From JAGVSZ01 sp019137045 (lineage in GTDB: Bacteria; Pseudomonadota; Gammaproteobacteria; Burkholderiales; SG8-39), in the NCBI GenBank assembly GCA_046347635.1, contig JAXMFT010000008.1, positions 171,496 to 235,495 on the forward strand: DNA of 64,000 nucleotides, given 5' to 3'. This document shows, in pieces, positions 27,977 to 34,990 of the stretch (position 1 is the first letter of the stretch; every line of letters begins with the position of its first letter). A program made the translations under genes and the position numbers. Under the pieces are notes generated by a model. It saw nothing but the letters and a program-made list of their open reading frames with translations, had not been told where the DNA came from and made no database searches.

Positions 27977-28042
27977 GCTTCCGCGCGCCCGCGGTGCGCG
28001 CGAGGCGCCGATGTCCGCCGCAGGAATCGGTGTCTCCCATCC

Positions 28043-28099
28043 AGAAACGCGGCGTGTCGGCCGCGGGTACTTATCGCGCGCTGCGGCCCTCACTATCAT
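28043..28099 (+). promoter_or_regulatory. GGAAAC-box promoter of the first Rnk-like gene
   Basis: AGAAACGCGGCGTGTCGG starts at 28043, with TTATCG (28071-28076), a 17-bp spacer and -10 TATCAT (28094-28099). The distance from box to -10 is 51 bp. Only the first base of the box departs from the consensus. Confidence 0.6.
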
Positions 28100-28159
28100 T
28101 CGTCGCCTCGTGCAGGCGGCCGCGCGGTGCGGCCGCGTGGCCGCACAGGGAGGCGTTCG

Positions 28160-28552
28160 ATGGCGCAGGACCTGCTGATAATCACCGAGCCCGATCTCGC
28201 GCTGTTGCGCGGGCTCCTGCCGCACGACGACCTGCAGCGCGAGCTCGAGCGCGCGATCGTCGTCGCGCCCGACGCGGTCCCGCGCGAGGTCGTGACGCTG
28301 CACTCGCGCGTGCTCTACGTCGAGGAGTCGACCGGCGCGCGCCGCCTGGTGACGATCGTCTGCCCGATCGAGGCGGACGCGGGCAAGGGCAGGATCTCGG
28401 TGCTGGCGCCGGTGGGCGCGGCGCTGATCGGCCTGTCGGTCGGCCAGGCGATCGAGTGGGACTTCCCCGACGGGACCCGAAGGCGTCTGCGCGTCGAGGA
28501 CGTGAGCTATCAACCCGAGTCCGCCGGAAACCTCGCCGCGCTGCACGCCTGA
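28160..28552 (+). CDS. Rnk-like / GreA C-terminal-domain protein (copy 1)
   Basis: This encodes 130 residues from ATG 28160 (GGGAGG ribosome binding site). The C-terminal half, VTIVCPIEADAGKGRISVLAPVGAALIGLSVGQAIEWDFPDG, is the FKBP-like domain shared by GreA/GreB and Rnk, the regulator of nucleoside diphosphate kinase. The short N-terminal helix (LALLRGLLPHDDLQRELERAIVVAP) lacks the long coiled-coil of GreA, as in Rnk. It should bind RNA polymerase near the secondary channel. A second copy lies at 33662. Both carry the same upstream box. Confidence 0.85.
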   Translation: MAQDLLIITEPDLALLRGLLPHDDLQRELERAIVVAPDAVPREVVTLHSRVLYVEESTGARRLVTIVCPIEADAGKGRISVLAPVGAALIGLSVGQAIEWDFPDGTRRRLRVEDVSYQPESAGNLAALHA

Positions 28553-28587
28553 CGCGGTGAAGATGCGCCGGCGCGCGGCGCCGGGGC

Positions 28588-28644
28588 GGAAACGGTGTGG
28601 TTCGCGTTCGTGCGCTTTGCGGCGGGGCCGCCGGTCGCTAGCAT
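28588..28644 (+). promoter_or_regulatory. GGAAAC-box promoter of the phasin-like gene
   Basis: GGAAACGGTGTGGTTCGC at 28588, TTTGCG (28616-28621), a 17-bp spacer, -10 TAGCAT (28639-28644). The region around the -10 (GTCGCTAGCATCGA) is identical to that at phaC, and the box-to--10 distance is 51 bp. Confidence 0.6.
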
Positions 28645-28782
28645 CGAACTGCCTCGACGGGCAGCGGAACCAACCGGCCGACGGGCGGATCTACCCGTAT
28701 TGCAGACCGGGCCGGGGTCGACGCGCCCGGCGCCGCGCTGCCTGCCGTCGCGACCCTGGATGAACGACGAAAGGAGACGTCA

Positions 28783-29196
28783 ATGCCCCTGATGATGGAA
28801 TCGCTTACCGCGCTGGGCCGCGCTCATGTCGGGTTCTGCGAGCAGCTCGCGTGGTTCGCGCTCGAGAGCTGCGAGCGCGCGCATCGACTGAACATGGACG
28901 CGTTCGAGTCGTTCTGGGCGCGGCGGATGGCGGAGGCCAGGGCTGCGGTCGGCGCGGAGGCGGCGCCGGCGTCCGGCAGCACCGCGGCCGACGCGCTGAT
29001 CGCCCACTGGACGCGGATGAGCGAGTCCGCTTCGTATCTCTGCCAGGAATTCGGGCGGATGGCGGCCGAGTACGCGGACGGGCTGAAGGCCGCCGCGAGC
29101 GCCGCGCCGGATGACGCCGTGCCCGCTGCTCCGAACCAGGGACGCCGGGCGCAGGCTCCAGGGTCTGCGGGAGGCGCTTTGGCGAAGGCGGCGTGA
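28783..29196 (+). CDS. Phasin-like granule-associated protein
   Basis: The product is 137 residues, largely helical, with an AAAGGAG ribosome binding site. The N-terminal part (LGRAHVGFCEQLAWFALESCERAHRLNMDAFESFW) is an amphipathic helix typical of small phasins. The C-terminus is Ala/Pro/Gly-rich and low complexity. Phasins coat PHA granules. Its promoter is nearly the same as that of phaC, supporting a shared role. Sequence similarity to a named phasin family is weak, so the call rests on composition, size and context. Confidence 0.6.
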   Translation: MPLMMESLTALGRAHVGFCEQLAWFALESCERAHRLNMDAFESFWARRMAEARAAVGAEAAPASGSTAADALIAHWTRMSESASYLCQEFGRMAAEYADGLKAAASAAPDDAVPAAPNQGRRAQAPGSAGGALAKAA

Positions 29197-29293
29197 GGCC
29201 GCGCGGGGGCGGACGGGTCGCGCCGTGGCGGTGGCGCGCGATGTTCCGCCGCCATCCGGCCGGCCGCGGGTCGCGCCGCCCGACGGGAGAGCG

Positions 29294-29515
29294 ATGATGG
29301 ACGCAACCTGGAGCGAGCGGGACCGGCTCGAGTTCCTCGTGCGCAGGGACGGCGTCGAGGCCGCGGAGGCGTGGGCGCGGCGCACCCTGCGCATCTACCG
29401 CCGCGCGGTGCTCACGCCCGGGCACTTCGCGCGCCTGCCCGAGTACCGGCGCCGCTTCGTGGAGGCATACTGCGAGTTCAAGCGGTGGCTCGCGCACGCA
29501 GGCGGCGCGCCGTGA
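29294..29515 (+). CDS. Small protein of unknown function, coupled to sdhC
   Basis: This 73-residue basic protein (MMDATWSERDRLEFLVRRDGVEAAEAWARRTLRIYRRAV, then HFARLPEYRRRFVEAYCEFKRWL) is mostly helical with many Arg and Trp/Tyr residues. Its stop codon overlaps a possible GTG start of sdhC (GTGA at 29512-29515), so it is probably cotranslated with the sdh genes. It does not match SdhE (no RGMKELD-like motif). I do not recognise the family. The tandem ATG ATG start follows a GGGAG site. Confidence 0.65.
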   Translation: MMDATWSERDRLEFLVRRDGVEAAEAWARRTLRIYRRAVLTPGHFARLPEYRRRFVEAYCEFKRWLAHAGGAP

Positions 29516-29526
29516 CGGAGATCCCG

Positions 29527-29907
29527 ATGCCGCAGACCGCGCGCAGGGCGCGCTTCCTCGACCTCAGCCGCATCCGCTTCCCGGTGGGCGCCATCTGCTC
29601 GATCGGGCACCGCGTCTCGGGGGTCGCCCTCGCCGTCGCGCTCCCCCTGCTCATCGCGCTCTTCGCGCGCTCGCTCGCGGGCGCGGAGGGCTACGCGGAG
29701 GCGGCGCGCTGGCTCGCGCCGCTTCCGGTCCGCGCCGCGCTCGTGCTCGTCGTCTGGGCGTTCGCGCATCACCTGCTCGCCGGCGTGCGCCACCTCCTGA
29801 TGGACGTCGGCGCGGGCTCGCGGCTCGGCGCCGCGCGCGCGAGCGCGTGGACCGCCAATCTCGCGGGCCTCGCGCTCGCCGTGCTCGCCGCGGGAGCGCT
29901 GCTGTGA
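29527..29907 (+). CDS. sdhC: Succinate dehydrogenase cytochrome b556 subunit
   Basis: This three-helix membrane subunit of 126 residues shows SIGHRVSGVALAVALPLLIAL (quinone-site Ser and Arg) and FAHHLLAGVRHLLMDVG, whose His residues include the heme b ligand. ATG 29527 is used because CGGAG lies six bases upstream; GTG 29512, overlapping the preceding stop codon, is an alternative. It overlaps sdhD by four bases. With SdhD it anchors the dehydrogenase and reduces quinone. Confidence 0.88.
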   Translation: MPQTARRARFLDLSRIRFPVGAICSIGHRVSGVALAVALPLLIALFARSLAGAEGYAEAARWLAPLPVRAALVLVVWAFAHHLLAGVRHLLMDVGAGSRLGAARASAWTANLAGLALAVLAAGALL

Positions 29908-30236
29908 GGGCGGTGACGAGCGGCACGCGGGCCTGGCTGCTCCAGCGGCTCACCGCCGTGTACATGCTGCTCTTCCTGGTCGTGGTGCTCGCCCGGTTCG
30001 CCGCGGACGCGCCGTCGTCCTACGAAGCGTGGCGGAGCTGGATCGGCGCCGGCGGGATGCGCCTCGCGGTCCTGCTCTTCACCGCGGCGCTGCTGCTGCA
30101 CGCCTGGGTCGGGCTGCGCGACGTCGCCATGGACTACCTGCACCCGCCCGCGCTGCGGATCGGGGTGCTCGCGCTCGTCGGCGCGGGGCTCGCCGCGGCC
30201 GGGGCGTGGGTGGCGCTGGCGGTGGTCGCGCTGTAG
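29904..30236 (+). CDS. sdhD: Succinate dehydrogenase membrane anchor subunit
   Basis: The product is 110 residues with a GTG start at 29904 overlapping the sdhC stop (GTGA); GTG 29913 is an alternative. Three helices and the motifs WLLQRLTAVYMLLFLVVVLARF and HAWVGLRDVAMDYL match proteobacterial SdhD. It pairs with SdhC. It is followed after only 14 bp by sdhB, with no room for the flavoprotein gene sdhA. Confidence 0.87.
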   Translation: MRAVTSGTRAWLLQRLTAVYMLLFLVVVLARFAADAPSSYEAWRSWIGAGGMRLAVLLFTAALLLHAWVGLRDVAMDYLHPPALRIGVLALVGAGLAAAGAWVALAVVAL

Positions 30237-30250
30237 CGCGGGAGCGGAAG

Positions 30251-30946
30251 ATGCGATTCTCGATCTACCGCTTCAATCCCGAGCGCGACGCGCGTCCCTA
30301 CATGCAGGAATACGAGCTCGCGCTCGACCCGCACGACCGCATGCTGCTCGACGCGCTCGTGCGGCTGCGCGCGCAGGACGACAGCCTGGCGTTCCGCAAG
30401 TCCTGCCGCGAGGGCGTGTGCGGCTCGGACGCGATGAACATCAACGGCCGCAACGGGCTCGCCTGCATCACCCGGCTCGCGGACCTGAAGGAGCCGGTCA
30501 CGCTGCGCCCGCTGCCCGGGTTCCCGGTCGTGCGCGACCTCGTCGTGGACATGAGCACGTTCTTCGCGCACTACCACGCGATCCGCCCGTACCTGGTGAA
30601 CGACGAGCCGCCGCCCGCGCGCGAGCGCCTGCAATCGCCGCAGGAGCGCGCGGCGCTGGACGGCCTGTACGAGTGCATCCTGTGCGGCGCCTGCACCGGG
30701 TTCTGCCCGTCGTGGTGGTGGAACCCCGAGCGCTTCCTCGGGCCGGCGGCGCTGCTGCAGGCGATGCGCTTCATCGCCGACAGCCGCGACCGCGCCACCG
30801 CCGAGCGGCTGGAGTTCCTCGACGACGCCTACCGGCTCTACCGCTGCCGGACGATCATGAACTGCACCGAGGTCTGCCCGAAGCACCTGAGTCCCTCGCG
30901 CGCGATCGAGCACATCCGCCGCAGGATCGTGAGCGAAGGGCTGTGA
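30251..30946 (+). CDS. sdhB: Succinate dehydrogenase iron-sulfur subunit
   Basis: This encodes 231 residues. The [2Fe-2S] motif is SCREGVCGSDAMNINGRNGLAC; the second ferredoxin domain has CILCGACTGFCP and CRTIMNCTEVCPKHL for the [4Fe-4S] and [3Fe-4S] clusters. The first cluster loop and PSWWWNPERFLGPAALLQAMRFIADSRD are typical SdhB. Length is normal. The usual order in betaproteobacteria is sdhC-D-A-B; here sdhA is missing between sdhD and sdhB, so the flavoprotein must be encoded elsewhere or this is a partial duplicate cluster. Confidence 0.92.
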   Translation: MRFSIYRFNPERDARPYMQEYELALDPHDRMLLDALVRLRAQDDSLAFRKSCREGVCGSDAMNINGRNGLACITRLADLKEPVTLRPLPGFPVVRDLVVDMSTFFAHYHAIRPYLVNDEPPPARERLQSPQERAALDGLYECILCGACTGFCPSWWWNPERFLGPAALLQAMRFIADSRDRATAERLEFLDDAYRLYRCRTIMNCTEVCPKHLSPSRAIEHIRRRIVSEGL

Positions 30947-30987
30947 GCACCGGCGGGCCGCGTCCGCGCGCGCGCCGTCGCGTCCCC

Positions 30988-31043
30988 GGAAACACAGCAT
31001 TGCGGAGGAAATACTGGTCCCGCGTGCCCGGCGCCCCGACAAT
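30988..31043 (+). promoter_or_regulatory. GGAAAC-box promoter of the UspA gene
   Basis: GGAAACACAGCATTGCGG starts at 30988. TGGTCC (31015-31020), a 17-bp spacer and -10 GACAAT (31038-31043) follow at 50 bp from the box. The second half of the dyad is poor in this copy. The predicted start of transcription is very close to the GTG at 31050, so the mRNA may be nearly leaderless or start slightly earlier. Confidence 0.45.
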
Positions 31044-31049
31044 GGCACG

Positions 31050-31934
31050 GTGAAAGCGATTCTGGCGGCTACCGACTTCTCCCGCGCGGCCTCGATGGCG
31101 GTGCGGCGGGCGGCGCAGCTCGCCCGCGCCGGCGGCGCGCGGCTCGAGCTCGTGCACGTCCTGCCGCCGGAGCCGGGCGCGGCGAGCTGGGCCGAGCTGC
31201 GCGGCGCGACCGCGTACGACGCGGCGCGCGTGCGCGCGGACGCCATGGGCCGGCTGCAGCGCGCCGCCGGTCGCATCGGTGCCGATCTCGCCGCGCCGCC
31301 GGAGCTCCACCTCGCGCAGGGCAGGGCGCACGTGGCGATTGCGAGCCGGGCGACCGCGACCGGCGCAGACCTCGTGGTGGTCGGCGCGCACGGCGAGCAC
31401 TGGGTGCTCGACGTGTTCGTCGGCACCACCGCGCAGCGCGTGCTGCGCGCCGTGCCCGTGCCGGTGCTGATCGTGCGGCAGGCGCCGATCTATCGCTACG
31501 AGCAGCTCTTGATCGCGACCGACTTTTCGGCCGCGTCCCTGGCGGCCGCGCGTGCCGCGCGAACCCTCTTCGCCGGCGCGACGTTCCACTTCCTGCACGT
31601 CTGCGAGCCGCAGTTCGAGGGTGCGCTCGCGCTGGCCGGGGCGAGCCAGACGACGATCGCGGACCGGCGGCAAAGCGTGGCGAACGAGGCCCTGCGGGCG
31701 CTGGAGCGCTTCGTGCGCGAGGCGGGGTTCGAGGAAGGCGGGAGCTCGCTGCGGGTGCGGCACGGCTATCCGCCGGCGCGGATCAAGGAGCGGGCCGCCG
31801 AGCTCGACGTGGACGCCATCGTGCTCGGGGCGCAGGGCAAGTCGCGGCTCGAGGCGGGACTCCTCGGCAGCGTGAGCGAGCACGTGGCGGCGGAGACGCC
31901 CTGCGACGTCCTGCTCGTGAAGGCGCCGTCCTGA
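31050..31934 (+). CDS. Tandem universal stress protein (UspA family)
   Basis: The protein is 294 residues with a GTG start and two UspA domains (about 1-143 and 150-294). Both carry the ATP-binding signature G-x2-G-x9-G-S/T: GAHGEHWVLDVFVGT and GAQGKSRLEAGLLGS. Tandem Usp proteins are usually cytoplasmic ATP-binding stress proteins induced by oxygen limitation or starvation. Its box-type promoter links it with phaC and phasin. Confidence 0.92.
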   Translation: MKAILAATDFSRAASMAVRRAAQLARAGGARLELVHVLPPEPGAASWAELRGATAYDAARVRADAMGRLQRAAGRIGADLAAPPELHLAQGRAHVAIASRATATGADLVVVGAHGEHWVLDVFVGTTAQRVLRAVPVPVLIVRQAPIYRYEQLLIATDFSAASLAAARAARTLFAGATFHFLHVCEPQFEGALALAGASQTTIADRRQSVANEALRALERFVREAGFEEGGSSLRVRHGYPPARIKERAAELDVDAIVLGAQGKSRLEAGLLGSVSEHVAAETPCDVLLVKAPS

Positions 31935-32010
31935 GACCGTCGCCCGGCGGACGACCGGGCGCAGCCGCATCCGTCGATGATCCGCTCAGTCAACCGTTGG
32001 GAGGCTACCG

Positions 32011-32430
32011 ATGCCTGAATCGAACCTGGGAAGGAAGGCGGTCGCCCTCGGCCACCGGCAGGGCTATGCGAAGGGCATGCAGCGCGGCCTGTCCAAGGGG
32101 CTCCGGGAGGGCGTCGCGGAAGGCCGCAGGAAGGGCGTGCTCGAGGGCATGCAGCGCGTGCTCCTGAGGCAGCTGAAGCTGCGCTTCGGCCCGGTGCCGG
32201 CTGCGCTGCGCGTGCGCATCGAACGCGTCACCGATGCGCGCGTACTGGACCGCATTGCGGCCGGTCTGGCGCAGGGGGACGATCTCATGCAGCTCGGCCG
32301 GCTCGTCCTGCGTGGCGGCGCCGCGCCGAAGCGGAAGGCAAGACGGTCGCGCGCGTTGCCGGAGGGCCCGGCGAGCGCGGTCAACCCGCGCCGCCCGCGC
32401 CGCATGAAGCCGGTGCGCGGCCTGTACTGA
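32011..32430 (+). CDS. Orphan C-terminal domain of Rpn/DUF4351-type proteins
   Basis: This 139-residue very basic protein has no nuclease domain. The N-terminal part is repetitive Gly/Lys/Arg heptad-like sequence (GYAKGMQRGLSKGLREGVAEGRRKGVLEGMQRVL), followed by LLRQLKLRFGPVPAALRVRIERV, the pattern found at the C-terminus of Rpn recombination-promoting nuclease/transposase and DUF4351 proteins. A good GGGAGG ribosome binding site at the start argues for an independent gene rather than a random fragment. A truncated former Rpn gene is the alternative. Confidence 0.65.
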   Translation: MPESNLGRKAVALGHRQGYAKGMQRGLSKGLREGVAEGRRKGVLEGMQRVLLRQLKLRFGPVPAALRVRIERVTDARVLDRIAAGLAQGDDLMQLGRLVLRGGAAPKRKARRSRALPEGPASAVNPRRPRRMKPVRGLY

Positions 32431-32491
32431 GACCCCGGCAGGCGTCCGGACCCGGCGACTTCCGCCCGTACCGCGGCGGCGGGCCGGCGCG

Positions 32492-33424
32492 TCAGGCCTT
32501 CGCCTTCGCGCGAGCGCGCTCCGGCCGATCCCAGTACGGCTCGGGCCCGAACCGGCCGCGGACGAAATCGACGAAGGCGCGCACCTTCGCCGGCAGGTGG
32601 ATGCCCGGCAGGTGGACCGCGTAGACGTGGCGCTCGAGCGGGACGTACTCCGCGAGCACGGCCTGCAGCCGGCCCGACTGCAGCTCGCCGCCGATGATGA
32701 ACGTCGGCAGCAGCGCGATGCCGAGCCCGCCCAGCACCGCCTGCGACAGCGCCTCGTCGTCGTTGATGCGCAGGTCGCCGGACACCGGCACGGAGATCTC
32801 GCCCGCGGGCCCTCTGAAGCGCCACTCGCCCCGCGTCCCGAACGACGTGTAGTGCAGGCAGTTGTGCCGCTTCAGGTCCTGCGGCGTCCGCGGCACGCCG
32901 CGGCGCCGGAAGTATTCCGGTGTCGCGCACGCCACGCGGCGCACCGGCGCGAGCTTGCGCGCGACGTGGTTCAGGTCGGGCTCGCGCGTGATGCGGATGG
33001 CGACGTCGTAGCCTTCCTCCACCAGGTCGACCATGCGGTCGGTGATCGTCACGTCGATCGAGAGATCCGGGTGGCGCGCGAGGAACTCGGGCAGGGCCGG
33101 CGCCACGTGCAGCGTGCCGAACGCGACCGGTGCGGTGAGCTTCAGCACCCCGCGCGGCTCGGAGTGGAGCTGGCTCACGACCTCTTCGGCCTGCTGGGCC
33201 TCCGCGGCGATCCGGCTGCAGTGCTCGTAGAAGGCCGCCCCGACCTCGGTCAGGCTGAGCCCCCGGGTGCTGCGGTTGAGCAGCCGCGCCTTGAGCGCGC
33301 GCTCGAGCTTGGCGATCGCCTTGCTCACCCGCGACTTCGACGCGCCCATGCGCCGGGCGGCGGCGGAGAAGCTCTTCGCCTCGACCACGCGCGCGAAGAC
33401 CACCATGTCGTTCAGATCCTGCAT
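32492..33424 (-). CDS. LysR-family transcriptional regulator
   Basis: This encodes 310 residues. The N-terminal winged helix is clear (NDMVVFARVVEAKSFSAAARRMGASKSRVSKAIAKLERALKARLLNRSTRG), followed by the two-lobed effector domain (GVLKLTAPVAFGTLHVAPALPEFLARHPDLSIDVTITDR) of the DsdC/AaeR-like subgroup. The C-terminus ends in a basic tail (RARAKAKA). It is divergent from the second Rnk-like gene, whose GGAAAC box lies in the shared 237-bp gap. The ligand is unknown. Confidence 0.92.
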   Translation of the reverse strand: MQDLNDMVVFARVVEAKSFSAAARRMGASKSRVSKAIAKLERALKARLLNRSTRGLSLTEVGAAFYEHCSRIAAEAQQAEEVVSQLHSEPRGVLKLTAPVAFGTLHVAPALPEFLARHPDLSIDVTITDRMVDLVEEGYDVAIRITREPDLNHVARKLAPVRRVACATPEYFRRRGVPRTPQDLKRHNCLHYTSFGTRGEWRFRGPAGEISVPVSGDLRINDDEALSQAVLGGLGIALLPTFIIGGELQSGRLQAVLAEYVPLERHVYAVHLPGIHLPAKVRAFVDFVRGRFGPEPYWDRPERARAKAKA

Positions 33425-33451
33425 CGTCCGATCCTTCGCCGTGTCCGCGCG

Positions 33452-33508
33452 GGAAACGCTGTTGTTCGATCCGGCCGGCTACCGGCGCTCGCGCGGCACC
33501 GATACCAT
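33452..33508 (+). promoter_or_regulatory. GGAAAC-box promoter of the second Rnk-like gene
   Basis: GGAAACGCTGTTGTTCGA at 33452, TACCGG (33480-33485), a 17-bp spacer, -10 TACCAT (33503-33508), 51 bp after the box start. The -35 is poor, consistent with an activator-dependent promoter. It lies between the divergent LysR and Rnk-like genes. Confidence 0.55.
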
Positions 33509-33661
33509 CGGCGCACGTTGGCGGGCGCATGCCCGCAGCACGCACCTGCGAGGGGTCGTTCGGCGCTGGCCGGATTATCGCGGAAACGCCCGCGCCGGGA
33601 ACGAGCGCGACGCGTGCGCACGGGCGGCAGCGGGAGCCCGAACGCTACCTGGAGAGGGAAC

Positions 33662-34090
33662 ATGACCAGCCGGAACGACATCCTGATCTCGGCCTGCGAC
33701 GCGCAGGCGATCGGTCTGATGCTGGGCGACTGGCCGCGGCGCCACCGCCTGGAGCAGGAAACCGCCGCGGAACTCGCGACCACGATCGCCAGCGCGCGCA
33801 TCGTCGCGTCGGACGAGCTGGCCCACGACGTCGTGGCGATGGATTCGACCGTCACCTACGTGGAGATCCCGGACGGCGGCGCGGAGACCGTGCGGATCGT
33901 GTACCCGGTGCAGGCGAATGCAGGCGCCGGGCGGGTGTCGGTGCTGTCGCCGATCGGGCGCGCGCTCCTCGGGCGCTTCGTCGGAAGCGTCATCGACGTG
34001 CTGCTGCCCACCGGCCGGCAGTTCGCGATCAGGATCGTCGAAGTCTCGCGCGGGAGGGTGAGCAATGACGAAGCTCTCGCTCTTGCCTGA
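33662..34090 (+). CDS. Rnk-like / GreA C-terminal-domain protein (copy 2)
   Basis: This 142-residue protein from ATG 33662 (GGAGAGGG ribosome binding site) has the same plan as the gene at 28160: a short N-terminal helical segment and the FKBP-like domain VRIVYPVQANAGAGRVSVLSPIGRALLGRFVGSVIDVLLPTG. It therefore probably binds RNA polymerase. Its last 26 bases overlap the EF-G-like gene, indicating translational coupling. The N-terminal segment (MLGDWPRRHRLEQETAAELATTI) differs from copy 1. Confidence 0.85.
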   Translation: MTSRNDILISACDAQAIGLMLGDWPRRHRLEQETAAELATTIASARIVASDELAHDVVAMDSTVTYVEIPDGGAETVRIVYPVQANAGAGRVSVLSPIGRALLGRFVGSVIDVLLPTGRQFAIRIVEVSRGRVSNDEALALA

Positions 34091-34649
34091 GGGGCGCCGC
34101 GCCGCGCCCCGGCCCGACGAGGCGGCGCGCTACGCCGCCTATCCGGTGCAGCAGCTGATGCGCAGCCGCAGGCACGCGTTCCAGCTCGCGTTCGCGCACG
34201 AGGCGATGGCGCTGCTCGGCGAGCCGGCGGGCGACCTGGTGTACGAGCCGTCCTACCGGGGCCTGCGGGTGCTGGGGCTGAACGAGGCTTCCCTCCACGG
34301 CCCGGCCGCGGCGGTGCGCGCGCGCTACGGCCCCGCGGTCGAGATCGAGGCGCCGCGGGTGCGCTACCAGTTCGGCCCGGTCGTCGCAGAGCCGGTGCTG
34401 TCGGTGGTGGTCCGCGGGCCGCGGCAGTTCGCCCTGCGCGTGCGGGACGACCTCATCCGGCGCGGCGCGGAAACCGTGACCGTGACCTACAACCCGGCGG
34501 GGTTCATCGCCCGCGCGCAGGTCGCCCAGGCGGAGCTGCTCGGCTACCCCGGGTGGCTCGACGACCTCACTGGCGGGCGCGGGAAACTGCTGGCCTGGCT
34601 CAGTCACTACGCGCCGCTCGATCCGGGACCGGGACCCGAGGCGGCGTGA
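34065..34649 (+). CDS. Stand-alone EF-G domain III + domain V-like protein
   Basis: The product is 194 residues. Residues about 26-104 resemble EF-G domain III: VLGLNEASLHGPAAAV followed by RARYGPAVEIEAPRVRYQF corresponds to the GMGELHLE...REFGVEVNVGKPQVAYRE region. Residues 109-187 resemble EF-G domain V: EPVLSVVVRGPRQF, then DDLIRRGAE, and AELLGYPGWLDDLTGGRGK ending in LSHYAPLDPGP. There is no GTP-binding domain, domain II or domain IV. The start ATG 34065 lies inside the Rnk-like gene with a strong GGGAGG site. A ribosome- or RNA-binding role is plausible but unproven. Similarity was judged by eye. Confidence 0.6.
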   Translation: MTKLSLLPEGRRAAPRPDEAARYAAYPVQQLMRSRRHAFQLAFAHEAMALLGEPAGDLVYEPSYRGLRVLGLNEASLHGPAAAVRARYGPAVEIEAPRVRYQFGPVVAEPVLSVVVRGPRQFALRVRDDLIRRGAETVTVTYNPAGFIARAQVAQAELLGYPGWLDDLTGGRGKLLAWLSHYAPLDPGPGPEAA

Positions 34650-34704
34650 GCGGATGCCCGGCCCGGCGCGGCGCGCAACGCGACGGTGCGAGGAGAAACA
34701 CAGG

Positions 34705-34911
34705 ATGAAATCGATCGAGCGGATGCGGAACAGGCTCGGTCCCACCGGGCGAATGGGGTACGGCGTGGCCGGCGCGGCGCTGGTGGTGCTGCCCGCGCTC
34801 GTCGCGTACCGCGAGGGAATCGCGGGCCTGCGGCCCGAGGCGCTCGTCGCCGCCGTGTTCGGCGTCGTCTACCTCGCGGCCGCCGTCCTCGGCGGGCGGG
34901 CGGCCGCCTGA
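34705..34911 (+). CDS. Small two-helix membrane protein
   Basis: This encodes 68 residues behind an AGGAGA ribosome binding site. A basic amphipathic N-terminus (MKSIERMRNRLGPTGRMGYG) is followed by two hydrophobic helices (VAGAALVVLPALVAY and LVAAVFGVVYLAAAVLGG). I do not recognise the family. It follows the EF-G-like gene by 55 bp on the same strand and may belong to the same transcript. Confidence 0.6.
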   Translation: MKSIERMRNRLGPTGRMGYGVAGAALVVLPALVAYREGIAGLRPEALVAAVFGVVYLAAAVLGGRAAA

Positions 34912-34990
34912 CGGCGCCCGCCGGAGGCCAGGCTGCGGCTGCCGTCCGTCGCGCAGGGAACGGCGGGTGCGCGCCCGGCGGCGGCGCGGA

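Noticed and set aside
33582..33599. Another GGAAAC sequence just upstream of the second Rnk-like gene
   Set aside because: The second half of the dyad is absent and there is no -10 at 50-51 bp, so it is not counted as a box.
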